From positions 1 through 34,562 of the forward strand of contig NZ_JNLX01000169.1 of NCBI RefSeq assembly GCF_000715495.1: a stretch of DNA of 34,562 bases. The letters are read 5' to 3'. This DNA is from Hymenobacter sp. IS2118 (lineage in GTDB: Bacteria; Bacteroidota; Bacteroidia; Cytophagales; Hymenobacteraceae). The notes beneath the pieces are model-generated. The model searched no databases. It was not told the origin of the DNA and saw nothing but the letters and a program-made list of their open reading frames with translations. Shown one piece after another: positions 15,954-23,289 of this stretch. Each line of letters opens with the position of its first letter. The first letter of the stretch is position 1. A program made the position numbers and the translations under genes.

Positions 15954-18095
15954 ATGCCCGACCCGTCATCCGATAACCTCCACGAGGAGCTGAACACCGC
16001 CAAGCAGGTGCAGCCCGAAAACGTGGGTGCCCTCACCCGCGCCCAGCTCACCCCCGACGCCGCCGCCGCGCCCCAGGGCCACGACGTTCCCGGCCACGAC
16101 CACGCCCCGGCCGCCGACCCCACCCCCGACCAGCACGCCGGCCATAACCACCCCACCGGCAAGCGCGTGGTGGACAAAGGCGGTGCCGCTGAAGACGAGC
16201 ACGCCGGCCACGACCACGAGCCGGCCGGCGCCAATCCCTATCTGGTGCCCGGCATCAGCCTGGTGCTGCTGCTGGGGGGTATTGCCCTGGATTACTACAA
16301 AGTGGGCTTCTTCACCGGCTACGTGCGCCTGGGGTGGTACGGCATTGCCTTTCTGCTGGTAGGCTGGAAGGTGATGAAAGCGGCGGTGCTCAGCATTCCC
16401 TCGGGCAACGTGTTCAACGAGTTTCTGCTGATGAGCATCGCCACGCTCGGGGCCTTTGCCATCGGCGAATACCCCGAGGGCGTGGCCGTGATGCTGTTTT
16501 ACACCGTGGGCGAGCTGTTTCAGGACGCGGCCGTAAACCGGGCCAAGCGCAGTATTAAAGCGTTGCTGGAGATTCAGGCCACCGAAGTCACCGTCATCCG
16601 AAACGGGCAGCCGCTGGTGCTCGACCCCAAGCAGGTGGTGGTAGGCGATACGATTGAGGTGAAGCCCGGCGAGAAAGTGGCCCTGGATGGCACGTTGGTC
16701 AAAGGGCCGGCTTCCTTCAACACCGCCGCCCTCACCGGCGAGTCGGTGCCCCAGACCAAGCAGCCCGGCGAGGTCGTGCTGGCCGGCATGGTGAACCTGG
16801 AAAGCCTGATTCAGGTGGCTGTGACGGCCGGCTACCAGGATACCAAGCTGGCCCGCATCCTGGCCATGGTGCAGGACGCGGTGGGCCGCAAGGCCAAAAC
16901 CCAGCAGTTCATCACCAAGTTTGCCAAGGTGTACACGCCCATTGTGGTGGCGCTGGCTGTGCTGCTGGTGCTGGTGCCCTTTTTTGTGGTCGATGACTAC
17001 GTGTTCCGAACCTGGCTCTACCGGGCGCTGGTGTTTCTGGTTATTTCCTGCCCCTGCGCGCTGGTTATCAGCATTCCGCTGGGCTACTTCGGCGGCATCG
17101 GCGCGGCCTCCAAGGCCGGCATCCTCTTCAAGGGCTCCAACTTCCTGGACTCCATGCGCGAGCTGGACACGGTGGTGATGGACAAAACCGGCACGCTCAC
17201 CCAGGGGGTGTTTGCTGTGCAGCAGGTGCAGCCCGCCGCGGGCTTGGAGGCTGCGCAGCTGCTGCGGCTGGTCGGGGCGCTGGAAACCAAATCCACGCAC
17301 CCCATCGCCAAGGCTGTGGTGCTGCATGTGGGCGCTGCCGCCACCGGCGTTTCGGTCGAAAACGTGGAGGAAATCTCCGGTCACGGCATGCGGGGCCGCG
17401 TGGATGGCCGCGACGTGCTGGCCGGCAACACCAAGCTGCTGACCAAGTTCAGCGTGGCCTACCCGGCCGAAGTAGACCAGGTGGTGGATAGCATCGTGGT
17501 GGCCGCCGTCGATGGGAAGTACGCCGGCTACCTCACCGTGGCCGATGCCCCGAAAGAGGACGCCGCCCGCACCGTGCAAGAGCTGCGCGCCGACGGCATC
17601 ACCAAAATCGTGATGCTCTCCGGCGACAAGGACAGCATCACCCAGCGCGTGGCCCGGGAGCTGGGCATCGACGAGGCCCACGGCGGGCTGCTGCCCGAAG
17701 ACAAGGCCCGCTACGTGCAGCAGTACAAGGACGCGGGCCACAAGCTGGCCTTCGTGGGCGATGGGGTAAATGATGCGCCCGTGGTGGCCCTGGCCGACGT
17801 GGGCATTGCCATGGGCGGCCTCGGCTCGGATGCCACCATTGAAACGGCCGATGTAGTGATTCAGACCGACCACCCCAGCAAGATTGCCACCGCCCGGCGC
17901 ATTGCCCGCTCCACCCACTCGGTGGTCTGGCAAAATATCTGGCTGGCGTTCATCGTCAAGGGCATCGTGCTGGCCCTCGGGGCCGGCGGCTTGGCCACCA
18001 TGTGGGAAGCGGTGTTTGCTGACGTGGGCGTGGCCCTGCTGGCTATCCTCAACGCCGTGCGTATCCAGCGCATGGACTTCACCAGCAAGCCCTAG
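15954..18095 (+). CDS. P1B-type metal-transporting ATPase, Zn/Cd/Pb class
   Basis: This 713-residue ATPase exports divalent metal ions from the cytoplasm. The metal-site motif in the membrane is Cys-Pro-Cys (366-368, in SCPCALVISIPLG). The phosphorylated residue is Asp410 (DKTGTLT) and the hinge motif is GDGVND (602-607). The last membrane segments contain an Asp-x-Gly (ADVGVALLAILNAVR), typical of the Zn/Cd/Pb (P1B-2) class. Instead of a ferredoxin-like CxxC metal-binding domain, the first 100 residues are a His/Asp-rich tail (GHDVPGHDHAP, HAGHNHP, HAGHDHEP). This fits the CzcA-type pump upstream: the ATPase moves metal into the periplasm and the RND complex moves it out of the cell. ATG 15954 is the first start in frame. 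Confidence 0.95.
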   Translation: MPDPSSDNLHEELNTAKQVQPENVGALTRAQLTPDAAAAPQGHDVPGHDHAPAADPTPDQHAGHNHPTGKRVVDKGGAAEDEHAGHDHEPAGANPYLVPGISLVLLLGGIALDYYKVGFFTGYVRLGWYGIAFLLVGWKVMKAAVLSIPSGNVFNEFLLMSIATLGAFAIGEYPEGVAVMLFYTVGELFQDAAVNRAKRSIKALLEIQATEVTVIRNGQPLVLDPKQVVVGDTIEVKPGEKVALDGTLVKGPASFNTAALTGESVPQTKQPGEVVLAGMVNLESLIQVAVTAGYQDTKLARILAMVQDAVGRKAKTQQFITKFAKVYTPIVVALAVLLVLVPFFVVDDYVFRTWLYRALVFLVISCPCALVISIPLGYFGGIGAASKAGILFKGSNFLDSMRELDTVVMDKTGTLTQGVFAVQQVQPAAGLEAAQLLRLVGALETKSTHPIAKAVVLHVGAAATGVSVENVEEISGHGMRGRVDGRDVLAGNTKLLTKFSVAYPAEVDQVVDSIVVAAVDGKYAGYLTVADAPKEDAARTVQELRADGITKIVMLSGDKDSITQRVARELGIDEAHGGLLPEDKARYVQQYKDAGHKLAFVGDGVNDAPVVALADVGIAMGGLGSDATIETADVVIQTDHPSKIATARRIARSTHSVVWQNIWLAFIVKGIVLALGAGGLATMWEAVFADVGVALLAILNAVRIQRMDFTSKP

Positions 18096-18145
18096 CAGCT
18101 TTCGCTACTTTGCTTTCTGCAAATCCATTTAACGGCCCCCTCGCA

Positions 18146-18775
18146 ATGAACACCCCCGACCGCCAGCAGCACTGGCAAACCATCTATTCCACCAAAGCCC
18201 CCGACCAGGTGAGCTGGACCCAGCCCGTGCCCACTACCTCGCTCGATTTTCTGCACTCCTTCGGCCTAAACCAGGATGCTCGCATCATCGACATCGGGGG
18301 CGGCGATAGTCATTTCGTGGATTACCTCGTCGCCGAAGGCTACCGCCACGTCACTGTGCTCGACCTGTCGGCCGCCGCCTTGGAGCGGGCCAAAGCCAGG
18401 TTGGGCGAGCAGGCGAAATACGTGCAGTGGGTGGTAGGCGACGTACTACAGTTTCATCCGGCAGCGGGCGCTTACGATGTCTGGCACGACCGGGCCACCT
18501 TTCATTTCTTCACCACCGCCGCCGAAATTGCCGCTTACCTGGCCGTGGCCGAGCGGGCGGTACCCGCCACAGGCTACCTCACGGTGGGCACCTTTTCCAC
18601 CAACGGCCCCACCTCTTGCAGCGGCCTGCCCGTGAAGCAATACGACGAGCCCACCTTGGCCGAGCAGCTCCGGCGCGGCTTCGCCAAGATTCGCTGCCTC
18701 ACTGAGGACCACCTTACGCCCTTCAATACCCTGCAAAACTTCCTGTTTTGCTCCTTTCATCGCCTCGCCAGCTAA
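18146..18775 (+). CDS. Class I SAM-dependent methyltransferase
   Basis: This 209-residue protein has the Rossmann-type SAM site (ARIIDIGGGDSHFVDYL, motif I; VTVLDLSAAALERAKARL, motif II; WVVGDVLQFHPAAGAYDVWHDRATFHF, later motifs). The opening HWQTIYSTKAPDQVSWTQPVPTTSLDFL is typical of a widespread group of small methyltransferases whose substrate is unknown to me. It starts 50 bp after the ATPase gene and its stop codon overlaps the start of the DUF305 gene (TAATG), so it is part of the same operon. Placement in a metal cluster suggests a detoxifying or stress-related methylation, but that is inference. ATG 18146 is used; twelve more codons are open upstream. A decayed second copy of the 3' part is found at 21076-21176. 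Confidence 0.88.
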   Translation: MNTPDRQQHWQTIYSTKAPDQVSWTQPVPTTSLDFLHSFGLNQDARIIDIGGGDSHFVDYLVAEGYRHVTVLDLSAAALERAKARLGEQAKYVQWVVGDVLQFHPAAGAYDVWHDRATFHFFTTAAEIAAYLAVAERAVPATGYLTVGTFSTNGPTSCSGLPVKQYDEPTLAEQLRRGFAKIRCLTEDHLTPFNTLQNFLFCSFHRLAS

Positions 18776-19500
18776 TGGTACCAACCGCTTCTGTTACCGA
18801 AACCCTGCCCCGGCCGCTTACCCGGCGCGTCACCTGGCTATTCGCAGCGGTGCTGGCTTTGGGACTCACCCTCAGCAGCTGCAACGCCCGGCACGATACC
18901 GACGACCACGAACAGGAAGCCCACGGCACCACCAAGCCCAAACTCGCCCCCGTCGCGCCCCCGCCCAGCCTGCGCGACACCCTGCAGCTGCTGGCACAGC
19001 AGCTCGATACCGTGCACCGCATCGGCTGCTGGGACGAAGATTTTGCGCGCCTGATGAGTGTCCACCACGCCGGGGCCCAGCGTCTGGCGGCCTTGGAAGT
19101 GGCGCAAGGCAAAGATTCCACCCTGCGCACTCTGGCCCAACACGTCCTCAAAAGCCACGAGCGCGACAACCACATCCTCACGCTGGCCCTGACCCGCGAG
19201 CCGCCGGGCGGCCAGGAGTACCGCCCCGGCAACGCCAAGGACCCGTTTGTCCGGCGCATCGCCGCGGCGCTGGCCCCGCTGCGCCAGCTGCCGCCTACGC
19301 CGGGCCCCCTTGATGCCGACTTCGCCACCCTCATGCAAGTGCATCACCAAAGCGGCGTGGCACTGGCCCAGACGGAGCTGGCCTTCGGCAAAAACACCGA
19401 GCTGAGGGACGCCGCCCGCCGCATTGTCCGCGACGAGCAGGCCGAAATCAAGCAGTACCAGCGCTGGCTGAAAGCCCACCCCGCCGCTCCGTCCAACTAA
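18775..19500 (+). CDS. DUF305-family lipoprotein with two His-rich helical halves
   Basis: This 241-residue protein carries a lipoprotein signal (LGLTLSSC, Cys36) after a basic, somewhat long n-region. The mature part has two similar halves of the DUF305 ferritin-like type: DFARLMSVHHAGAQRLAALEVAQGK and DFATLMQVHHQSGVALAQTELAFGK, each with the His-His pair of this family. DUF305 proteins are often found beside copper and other metal-resistance genes and may bind metal in the periplasm; their precise role is not settled. The ATG overlaps the methyltransferase stop (TAATG at 18773-18777). It is the last gene of the metal cluster. No strong terminator hairpin with a T-run is seen after it. Confidence 0.87.
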   Translation: MVPTASVTETLPRPLTRRVTWLFAAVLALGLTLSSCNARHDTDDHEQEAHGTTKPKLAPVAPPPSLRDTLQLLAQQLDTVHRIGCWDEDFARLMSVHHAGAQRLAALEVAQGKDSTLRTLAQHVLKSHERDNHILTLALTREPPGGQEYRPGNAKDPFVRRIAAALAPLRQLPPTPGPLDADFATLMQVHHQSGVALAQTELAFGKNTELRDAARRIVRDEQAEIKQYQRWLKAHPAAPSN

Positions 19501-19662
19501 TTGCTTTACTTGTCGGTGTCCTCCTTAAGAACGCCCTGTCTATTTAATGAGAGTGGCGGATGTAATGCGCCCAAAGGTTCTATCTTCATTGCTCCCAAAG
19601 CAACAGCGCTGTTACTCGAAGGTATTGCAGACAGTTTCAACCCTTTAAAACCACTTGTTATC

Positions 19663-19791
19663 ATGTCTATCAAACCCGGCCCCAAACCGAAAAAAGAAGA
19701 CGGCACCCCTGACAAAAGAAGACGGGTTACCGAGGAAAACCAACCGAAACACCCCGGCTTAAAGCCACACAAGCATAAAAAGGGCGAGTAG
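19663..19791 (+). CDS. Small basic protein of unknown function
   Basis: This is a 42-residue ORF with an unusual composition: Lys and Pro dominate (SIKPGPKPKKEDGTPDKRRRVTEENQPKHPGLKPHKHKKGE). There is no membrane segment and no known domain that I can name; the protein is probably disordered. The same frame is open back to 19501, but residues before this ATG look non-coding. It stands alone, 162 bp after the metal cluster. A weak box (TATCTTCA at 19581-19588) could be part of a promoter. Composition and compactness make a real gene plausible, but it is uncertain. Confidence 0.45.
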   Translation: MSIKPGPKPKKEDGTPDKRRRVTEENQPKHPGLKPHKHKKGE

Positions 19792-19988
19792 CAAGACCAC
19801 ACTGGTCATCTACTATAAAGTGGTATCGCCGGCAGGTCGTTGACAGTCCATCTGCATGGGCTATGTAGACAATAAATAGCAAGAAGGCTATTGCCTACCC
19901 CTCTCTAAATACCTGACTATAATAAATATCCGTCTTGCATTGCCGGGCAAACTACATTCAGGTAGAGTCTTTTTGAATTTCTGACAAC

Positions 19989-20357
19989 GTGCCCTCATCC
20001 CCCCTTTCCATCCGTCCCTTTGTCGGAGCCCGGGACTTCGCTATTTCGCGCAGCTTCTACCGCGCCTTCGGCTTCACCGAAGTGGTTCTGTCGCCAGCCA
20101 TGTCCTATTTTGCGCTTCAGGGCGTCGGCTTCTACTTGCAGGACGCCTACGTGCCAGACTGGGTGGATAACACCATGCTGTTTCTGGAAGTGGCGGATGT
20201 GGAGCAGTATTGGGCGGAACTAGCGGCACTGGACTTGCCCAGTAAGCACGAGGGCGTCCGAATCATGCCCATTCGCCAGGAAGCATGGGGCAAGGAGGGT
20301 TTCGTCCACGACCCCTCCGGCATCCTGTGGCACATCGGCGAGTTTAGCAAAGGATAA
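19989..20357 (+). CDS. VOC-superfamily protein (glyoxalase/bleomycin-resistance fold)
   Basis: This 122-residue protein has one vicinal-oxygen-chelate module: the repeat start (SIRPFVGARDFAISRSFYRAFGFTEVVLSP), the middle strand pair (SYFALQGVGFYLQDAYV), an acidic helix (VEQYWAEL) and the C-terminal strand FVHDPSGILWHIGEF, whose DPSG motif is typical of the family. Members form dimers and are metal-dependent dioxygenases, isomerases or drug-binding proteins; the activity cannot be told here. The start is GTG 19989, since no ATG precedes the first strand in frame. The gene is monocistronic or weakly linked to the GrpB gene 158 bp downstream. Confidence 0.8.
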   Translation: MPSSPLSIRPFVGARDFAISRSFYRAFGFTEVVLSPAMSYFALQGVGFYLQDAYVPDWVDNTMLFLEVADVEQYWAELAALDLPSKHEGVRIMPIRQEAWGKEGFVHDPSGILWHIGEFSKG

Positions 20358-20515
20358 CAGGTTTCCTATTGCTGTGTAGCCAAGATGGTGCATCCAATCG
20401 GGGGCGCCTGGTACCTGCGCCATTGCTAAAAAGGACGTGTCGGTTTTCTCGCAGCGGGTGGGGAAGCCCCGCGCCTCCTGAAATCGACCAAAGAAGTAGT
20501 TTACCTTGCTGCGGT

Positions 20516-21043
20516 ATGGTCGTTGAGCTAGTGCCCCATAATCCCCGCTGGGACCATGATTTCACCCAGGAGGCCGTAGCCATCCGCCACGCCTTGGGCG
20601 ATAATATGGAGGCCATCCACCACGTGGGCAGCACGGCTGTTCCGGGAATGTTGGCCAAACCAGTGATTGACGTTCTATGCGTGGTCACCTCCCTGGCGGC
20701 GGTGGACGCGGCGGTGCCCCGGATACAGGCGCTTGGCTACACGGCGAAGGGCGAATACGGCCTGGCGGGACGACACTATTTTCAAAAGAAAGACGCCCAC
20801 GGCGTACGGAGCCATCATGTCCACGTCTATGGCACAGGGGCCGACCCCATTGAGCGACACCTCGCGTTTCGGGATTTTCTACGAGCTCACCCGGCCGCCG
20901 CCGCCCGGTACTCCGCCGTGAAAAAAATGGCGCTGACCAGTCTCCCGCTGACGCGCCAAGCCTACCAGGATTGGAAAGCGCCCTTCATCCTCGCTACCCT
21001 GGCGGAGGCGATGCGTTGGTACCGCCTTCAGCAAGACCAGTAA
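20516..21043 (+). CDS. GrpB-family (UPF0157) nucleotidyltransferase-like protein
   Basis: This 175-residue protein matches the GrpB/UPF0157 family, which adopts a nucleotidyltransferase fold of unknown substrate. The diagnostic segment is HHVGSTAVPGMLAKPVIDVLCVV, followed by AVPRIQALGYTAKGEYGLAGRHYFQKK, the segment SHHVHVYGTGADPIERHLAFRDFLRAHP and the C-terminal helix. ATG 20516 is chosen because the family begins with VVELVPHNPRW; the 49 codons open before it do not resemble the family. TACCTTGC at 20502-20509 resembles a Bacteroidota -7 box and would give an almost leaderless transcript, though no -33 box is visible. Confidence 0.85.
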   Translation: MVVELVPHNPRWDHDFTQEAVAIRHALGDNMEAIHHVGSTAVPGMLAKPVIDVLCVVTSLAAVDAAVPRIQALGYTAKGEYGLAGRHYFQKKDAHGVRSHHVHVYGTGADPIERHLAFRDFLRAHPAAAARYSAVKKMALTSLPLTRQAYQDWKAPFILATLAEAMRWYRLQQDQ

Positions 21044-21075
21044 CACGCTGTTTCCGCACGCTTTTGGGAGAGACG

Positions 21076-21176
21076 CTGTGCCTGACATCCAGCCTGCACT
21101 AGCACAGCGGCGACGGCGGAGGTTTGCTAAAATTCGCTACCTGACAGAAGCCTACTTATTGCCCTTCTTTGTTTAA
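21076..21176 (+). pseudogene. C-terminal remnant of a second SAM methyltransferase
   Basis: The plus-strand frame ending at TAA 21174-21176 reads ALAQRRRRRFAKIRYLTEAY, then LLPFFV. It aligns with the C-terminal part of the complete methyltransferase at 18146-18775 (LAEQLRRGFAKIRCLTEDHL, then TPFNT). Similarity starts near 21076 and no start codon or SAM-binding part is present. It is a relic of a related, not identical, copy, because nucleotide divergence is considerable. Confidence 0.7.
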
Positions 21177-21245
21177 CAACACCTGCCAATCAGCGGAATC
21201 TGCACCCACCTGAGCAAATAGCATTTTACCAATTCAAGTGGCTAG

Positions 21246-23075
21246 TCACATGCTTTTCTCCTGCGACTGCTCCAGGCCGGTACTAAAGCCGCTGGAGCGG
21301 TCGGACCCGGCCGCTTTCTGGCGGGCGGCCTCCGCGTTCGGAAACTCGTACACTTCCCCGCCTTTGCTCTCAACCCTTTTTAAGAAATCACTGATGAGAG
21401 TGCATTGGCCGTTGAGCCGCGGGCTGTAGCAAAGGTTGATACCCGTCAGTCCATCCTTACCGGGCTTCTCGTCCGCGGTGGCCGTATTCGCGCCCAACTG
21501 CCGCACGATGCCGTGTACCGCATCGGTCGGCACTCGGACCCGGGCCGTGAGGTACTCGTCCGGTCTGATTCGGTAGCCAAAGGTCTGCAAAGCCCGGTAC
21601 TCAGCCTCACGGTGGTGCTTGAGTTCCCACGCGCGGTCGTCGGCCAGTTGGCGGTCCCGTCTAGCCTTGTGGGCAGCCGCCGCGGCTAGCCTAGTTGCCT
21701 CAACGGCCTGGGCAATCTGTTCAACGAGCGGGCGCGCGTCGGGGCCGCCCGGCCGCAGGGTGGCATCGAAGCGCGCATCAGTCCGGCTCTCCACCAGGTA
21801 CTGCGTGCCGTCGGCCGCACGTTTCTGTGGATATCCCCTGGTGCGCATGTTCTCGTGATACTGGGCTTCATTTTCTAAAGGAACGGCGAGGGATTGCGCT
21901 TGTGCTACCAGTGCACGCTCCCGCGCGGCTTCCCAAAGCTCCTTGCCGCGCACAACTACTTTGGTCGGCAGCGTTCCTTGAAAAGCGTGCAACGCCAGCT
22001 CATCTATCTGCCCCGCGTGGCGCTTGACCAAATCCGCTTCGGCCGCTTTTACCTGCGTGAGTTCCCGAGTCAAATCGCGAACTGTGCTTTGCTCGTTGCT
22101 CAACTTAAGCTCCAGGATGAGGACTTCCGTGGACAAGCCGACCTTGTGCTTTTTCTCCTTTTCCACCCATTCGCGCGAACGCCCCGACGCCTCATTGCCC
22201 CCCGCGGCGGCCACGGCTACCTGGCCGGCTAGCGCTAGCTTGGCATTGGCTTCGTCCCGCATTCGGTCTAACTCGGCGTTGATTTGATTCTCCAAATCCA
22301 TGCGCCAGTCCTTGGTCACGATGTTCATGAGTGGCGACTTCACGGTGAACCGCTCGTTGCTAACGGGGGCGAGCGAGGGCGCAATGTCAGCCGCCGTCTT
22401 CTCCAACAGCCCGTACATTTCGCCCATTGTTTTGTGGTGCGCCCGGCTCCCGGCAATGCCCCGTTTGAACCCATGGGGTTCCATCGCCTCCGAGAAATCG
22501 GTTTGCAGTTGGGCCAATCGACGCGGGGTGAACAGGTCCCGCGCCGAGCGCCGGGCCGGCTCGTCAGCGGGCAGCTGCTCGCTTAATTCTTTGGGGTTGG
22601 TTTCCCCGCTGCGGCCGCCGCCAGCTCCCACCAGCGGCACCACGAACGCCTGAAAATGCGGGGTCTTCTCGTCCTGGTGCAGCACCAGGCTAATCAGGTT
22701 TTTTCCCCACTCCTTTCGGGCAAATGCTACCACATCATTGGCCCATTGGCTGTCCCGCATGTCGGCCGCCCGCCCCGGGTGCGGCGCCGTCTTGGGCGCT
22801 CGCTGCCATACCTCAGCCTCGGGTCCACCCGTCAACAACACCTCCACGCAGAGCGTGGCGTTGGCCCGGGGCGTACCGACGCCGGCCTCCTTTGTGCGGG
22901 CATCAAGCAGGTCGAGTATGGGCTGACCCGTGAGGTTCACGTACTCGTGATTGAGCCCCAGCCGTGCTTCGTCCGCATTAGGCGTATCCTTGGTGCGCTC
23001 ATTGTGCTGCACGCGCTGCACCAGGCCAGAGCGAGTCTTGATTTTCTCGACGCGGATAATCGTGTACTCTTTCAT
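21246..23075 (-). CDS. mobV: MobV-family plasmid relaxase (Pre/Mob type)
   Basis: This 609-residue relaxase would nick the plasmid at oriT and pilot the strand during mobilisation by a helper conjugation system. The N-terminus carries the MobV motif I (VQHNERTKDTPNAD, His24, Asn25, Arg27) and motif III (HQDEKTPHFQAFVVPL, His133, Asp135, Glu136, His140); the last His of the usual HxDExxPHxH pattern is Gln142 here. Residues from about 200 to 400 are long, charged and likely coiled-coil (TVRDLTRELTQVKAAEADLVKRHAGQ). The C-terminal 200 residues are not recognised. The gene starts at ATG 23075, 76 bp from a pMV158-like oriT. No coupling protein or type IV secretion gene is in the window, so the plasmid would be mobilisable, not self-transmissible, on this evidence. 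Confidence 0.92.
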   Translation of the reverse strand: MKEYTIIRVEKIKTRSGLVQRVQHNERTKDTPNADEARLGLNHEYVNLTGQPILDLLDARTKEAGVGTPRANATLCVEVLLTGGPEAEVWQRAPKTAPHPGRAADMRDSQWANDVVAFARKEWGKNLISLVLHQDEKTPHFQAFVVPLVGAGGGRSGETNPKELSEQLPADEPARRSARDLFTPRRLAQLQTDFSEAMEPHGFKRGIAGSRAHHKTMGEMYGLLEKTAADIAPSLAPVSNERFTVKSPLMNIVTKDWRMDLENQINAELDRMRDEANAKLALAGQVAVAAAGGNEASGRSREWVEKEKKHKVGLSTEVLILELKLSNEQSTVRDLTRELTQVKAAEADLVKRHAGQIDELALHAFQGTLPTKVVVRGKELWEAARERALVAQAQSLAVPLENEAQYHENMRTRGYPQKRAADGTQYLVESRTDARFDATLRPGGPDARPLVEQIAQAVEATRLAAAAAHKARRDRQLADDRAWELKHHREAEYRALQTFGYRIRPDEYLTARVRVPTDAVHGIVRQLGANTATADEKPGKDGLTGINLCYSPRLNGQCTLISDFLKRVESKGGEVYEFPNAEAARQKAAGSDRSSGFSTGLEQSQEKSM

Positions 23076-23150
23076 ACAGCCAGGGACTACAAGTGAACTA
23101 AAGAAGACAGCACCAATAAAAACTATTCTAACGAAAAAAATTTGGGTACC

Positions 23151-23172
23151 TAAGTGTAGTGTGTTACACCTA
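23151..23172 (+). other. Candidate oriT, pMV158/MobV type
   Basis: The plus strand has TAGTGTGTTA at 23157-23166, the same ten bases that surround the nick site of pMV158-family oriT (TAGTGTG/TTA). It sits in an inverted repeat with arms TAAGTGTA (23151-23158) and TACACCTA (23165-23172), one mismatch, with a 6-nt loop. By analogy the nick would fall between 23163 and 23164. It is 76 bp upstream of the MobV gene. The strand actually nicked is not proven. Confidence 0.75.
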
Positions 23173-23289
23173 ATGATTCCAAAGGCCCTTTATTTATCTG
23201 GGATTAATCATGCTGGTCTTTGTTGACGCTAATCTACGTCCCCTTTGCTGAATTGCAAAATCCTCTCGCAATGGGCGCTGTTTAACTGG

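Noticed and set aside
14672..15976. 434-codon plus-strand frame overlapping the MFS gene
   Set aside because: Arg/Gly/Ala-rich shadow without membrane segments; the MFS frame is the real one.
15966..17933. 655-codon minus-strand frame opposite the P-type ATPase
   Set aside because: Its composition (very rich in His, Gly, Gln and Val) and its complete overlap with the ATPase gene mark it as a shadow frame.
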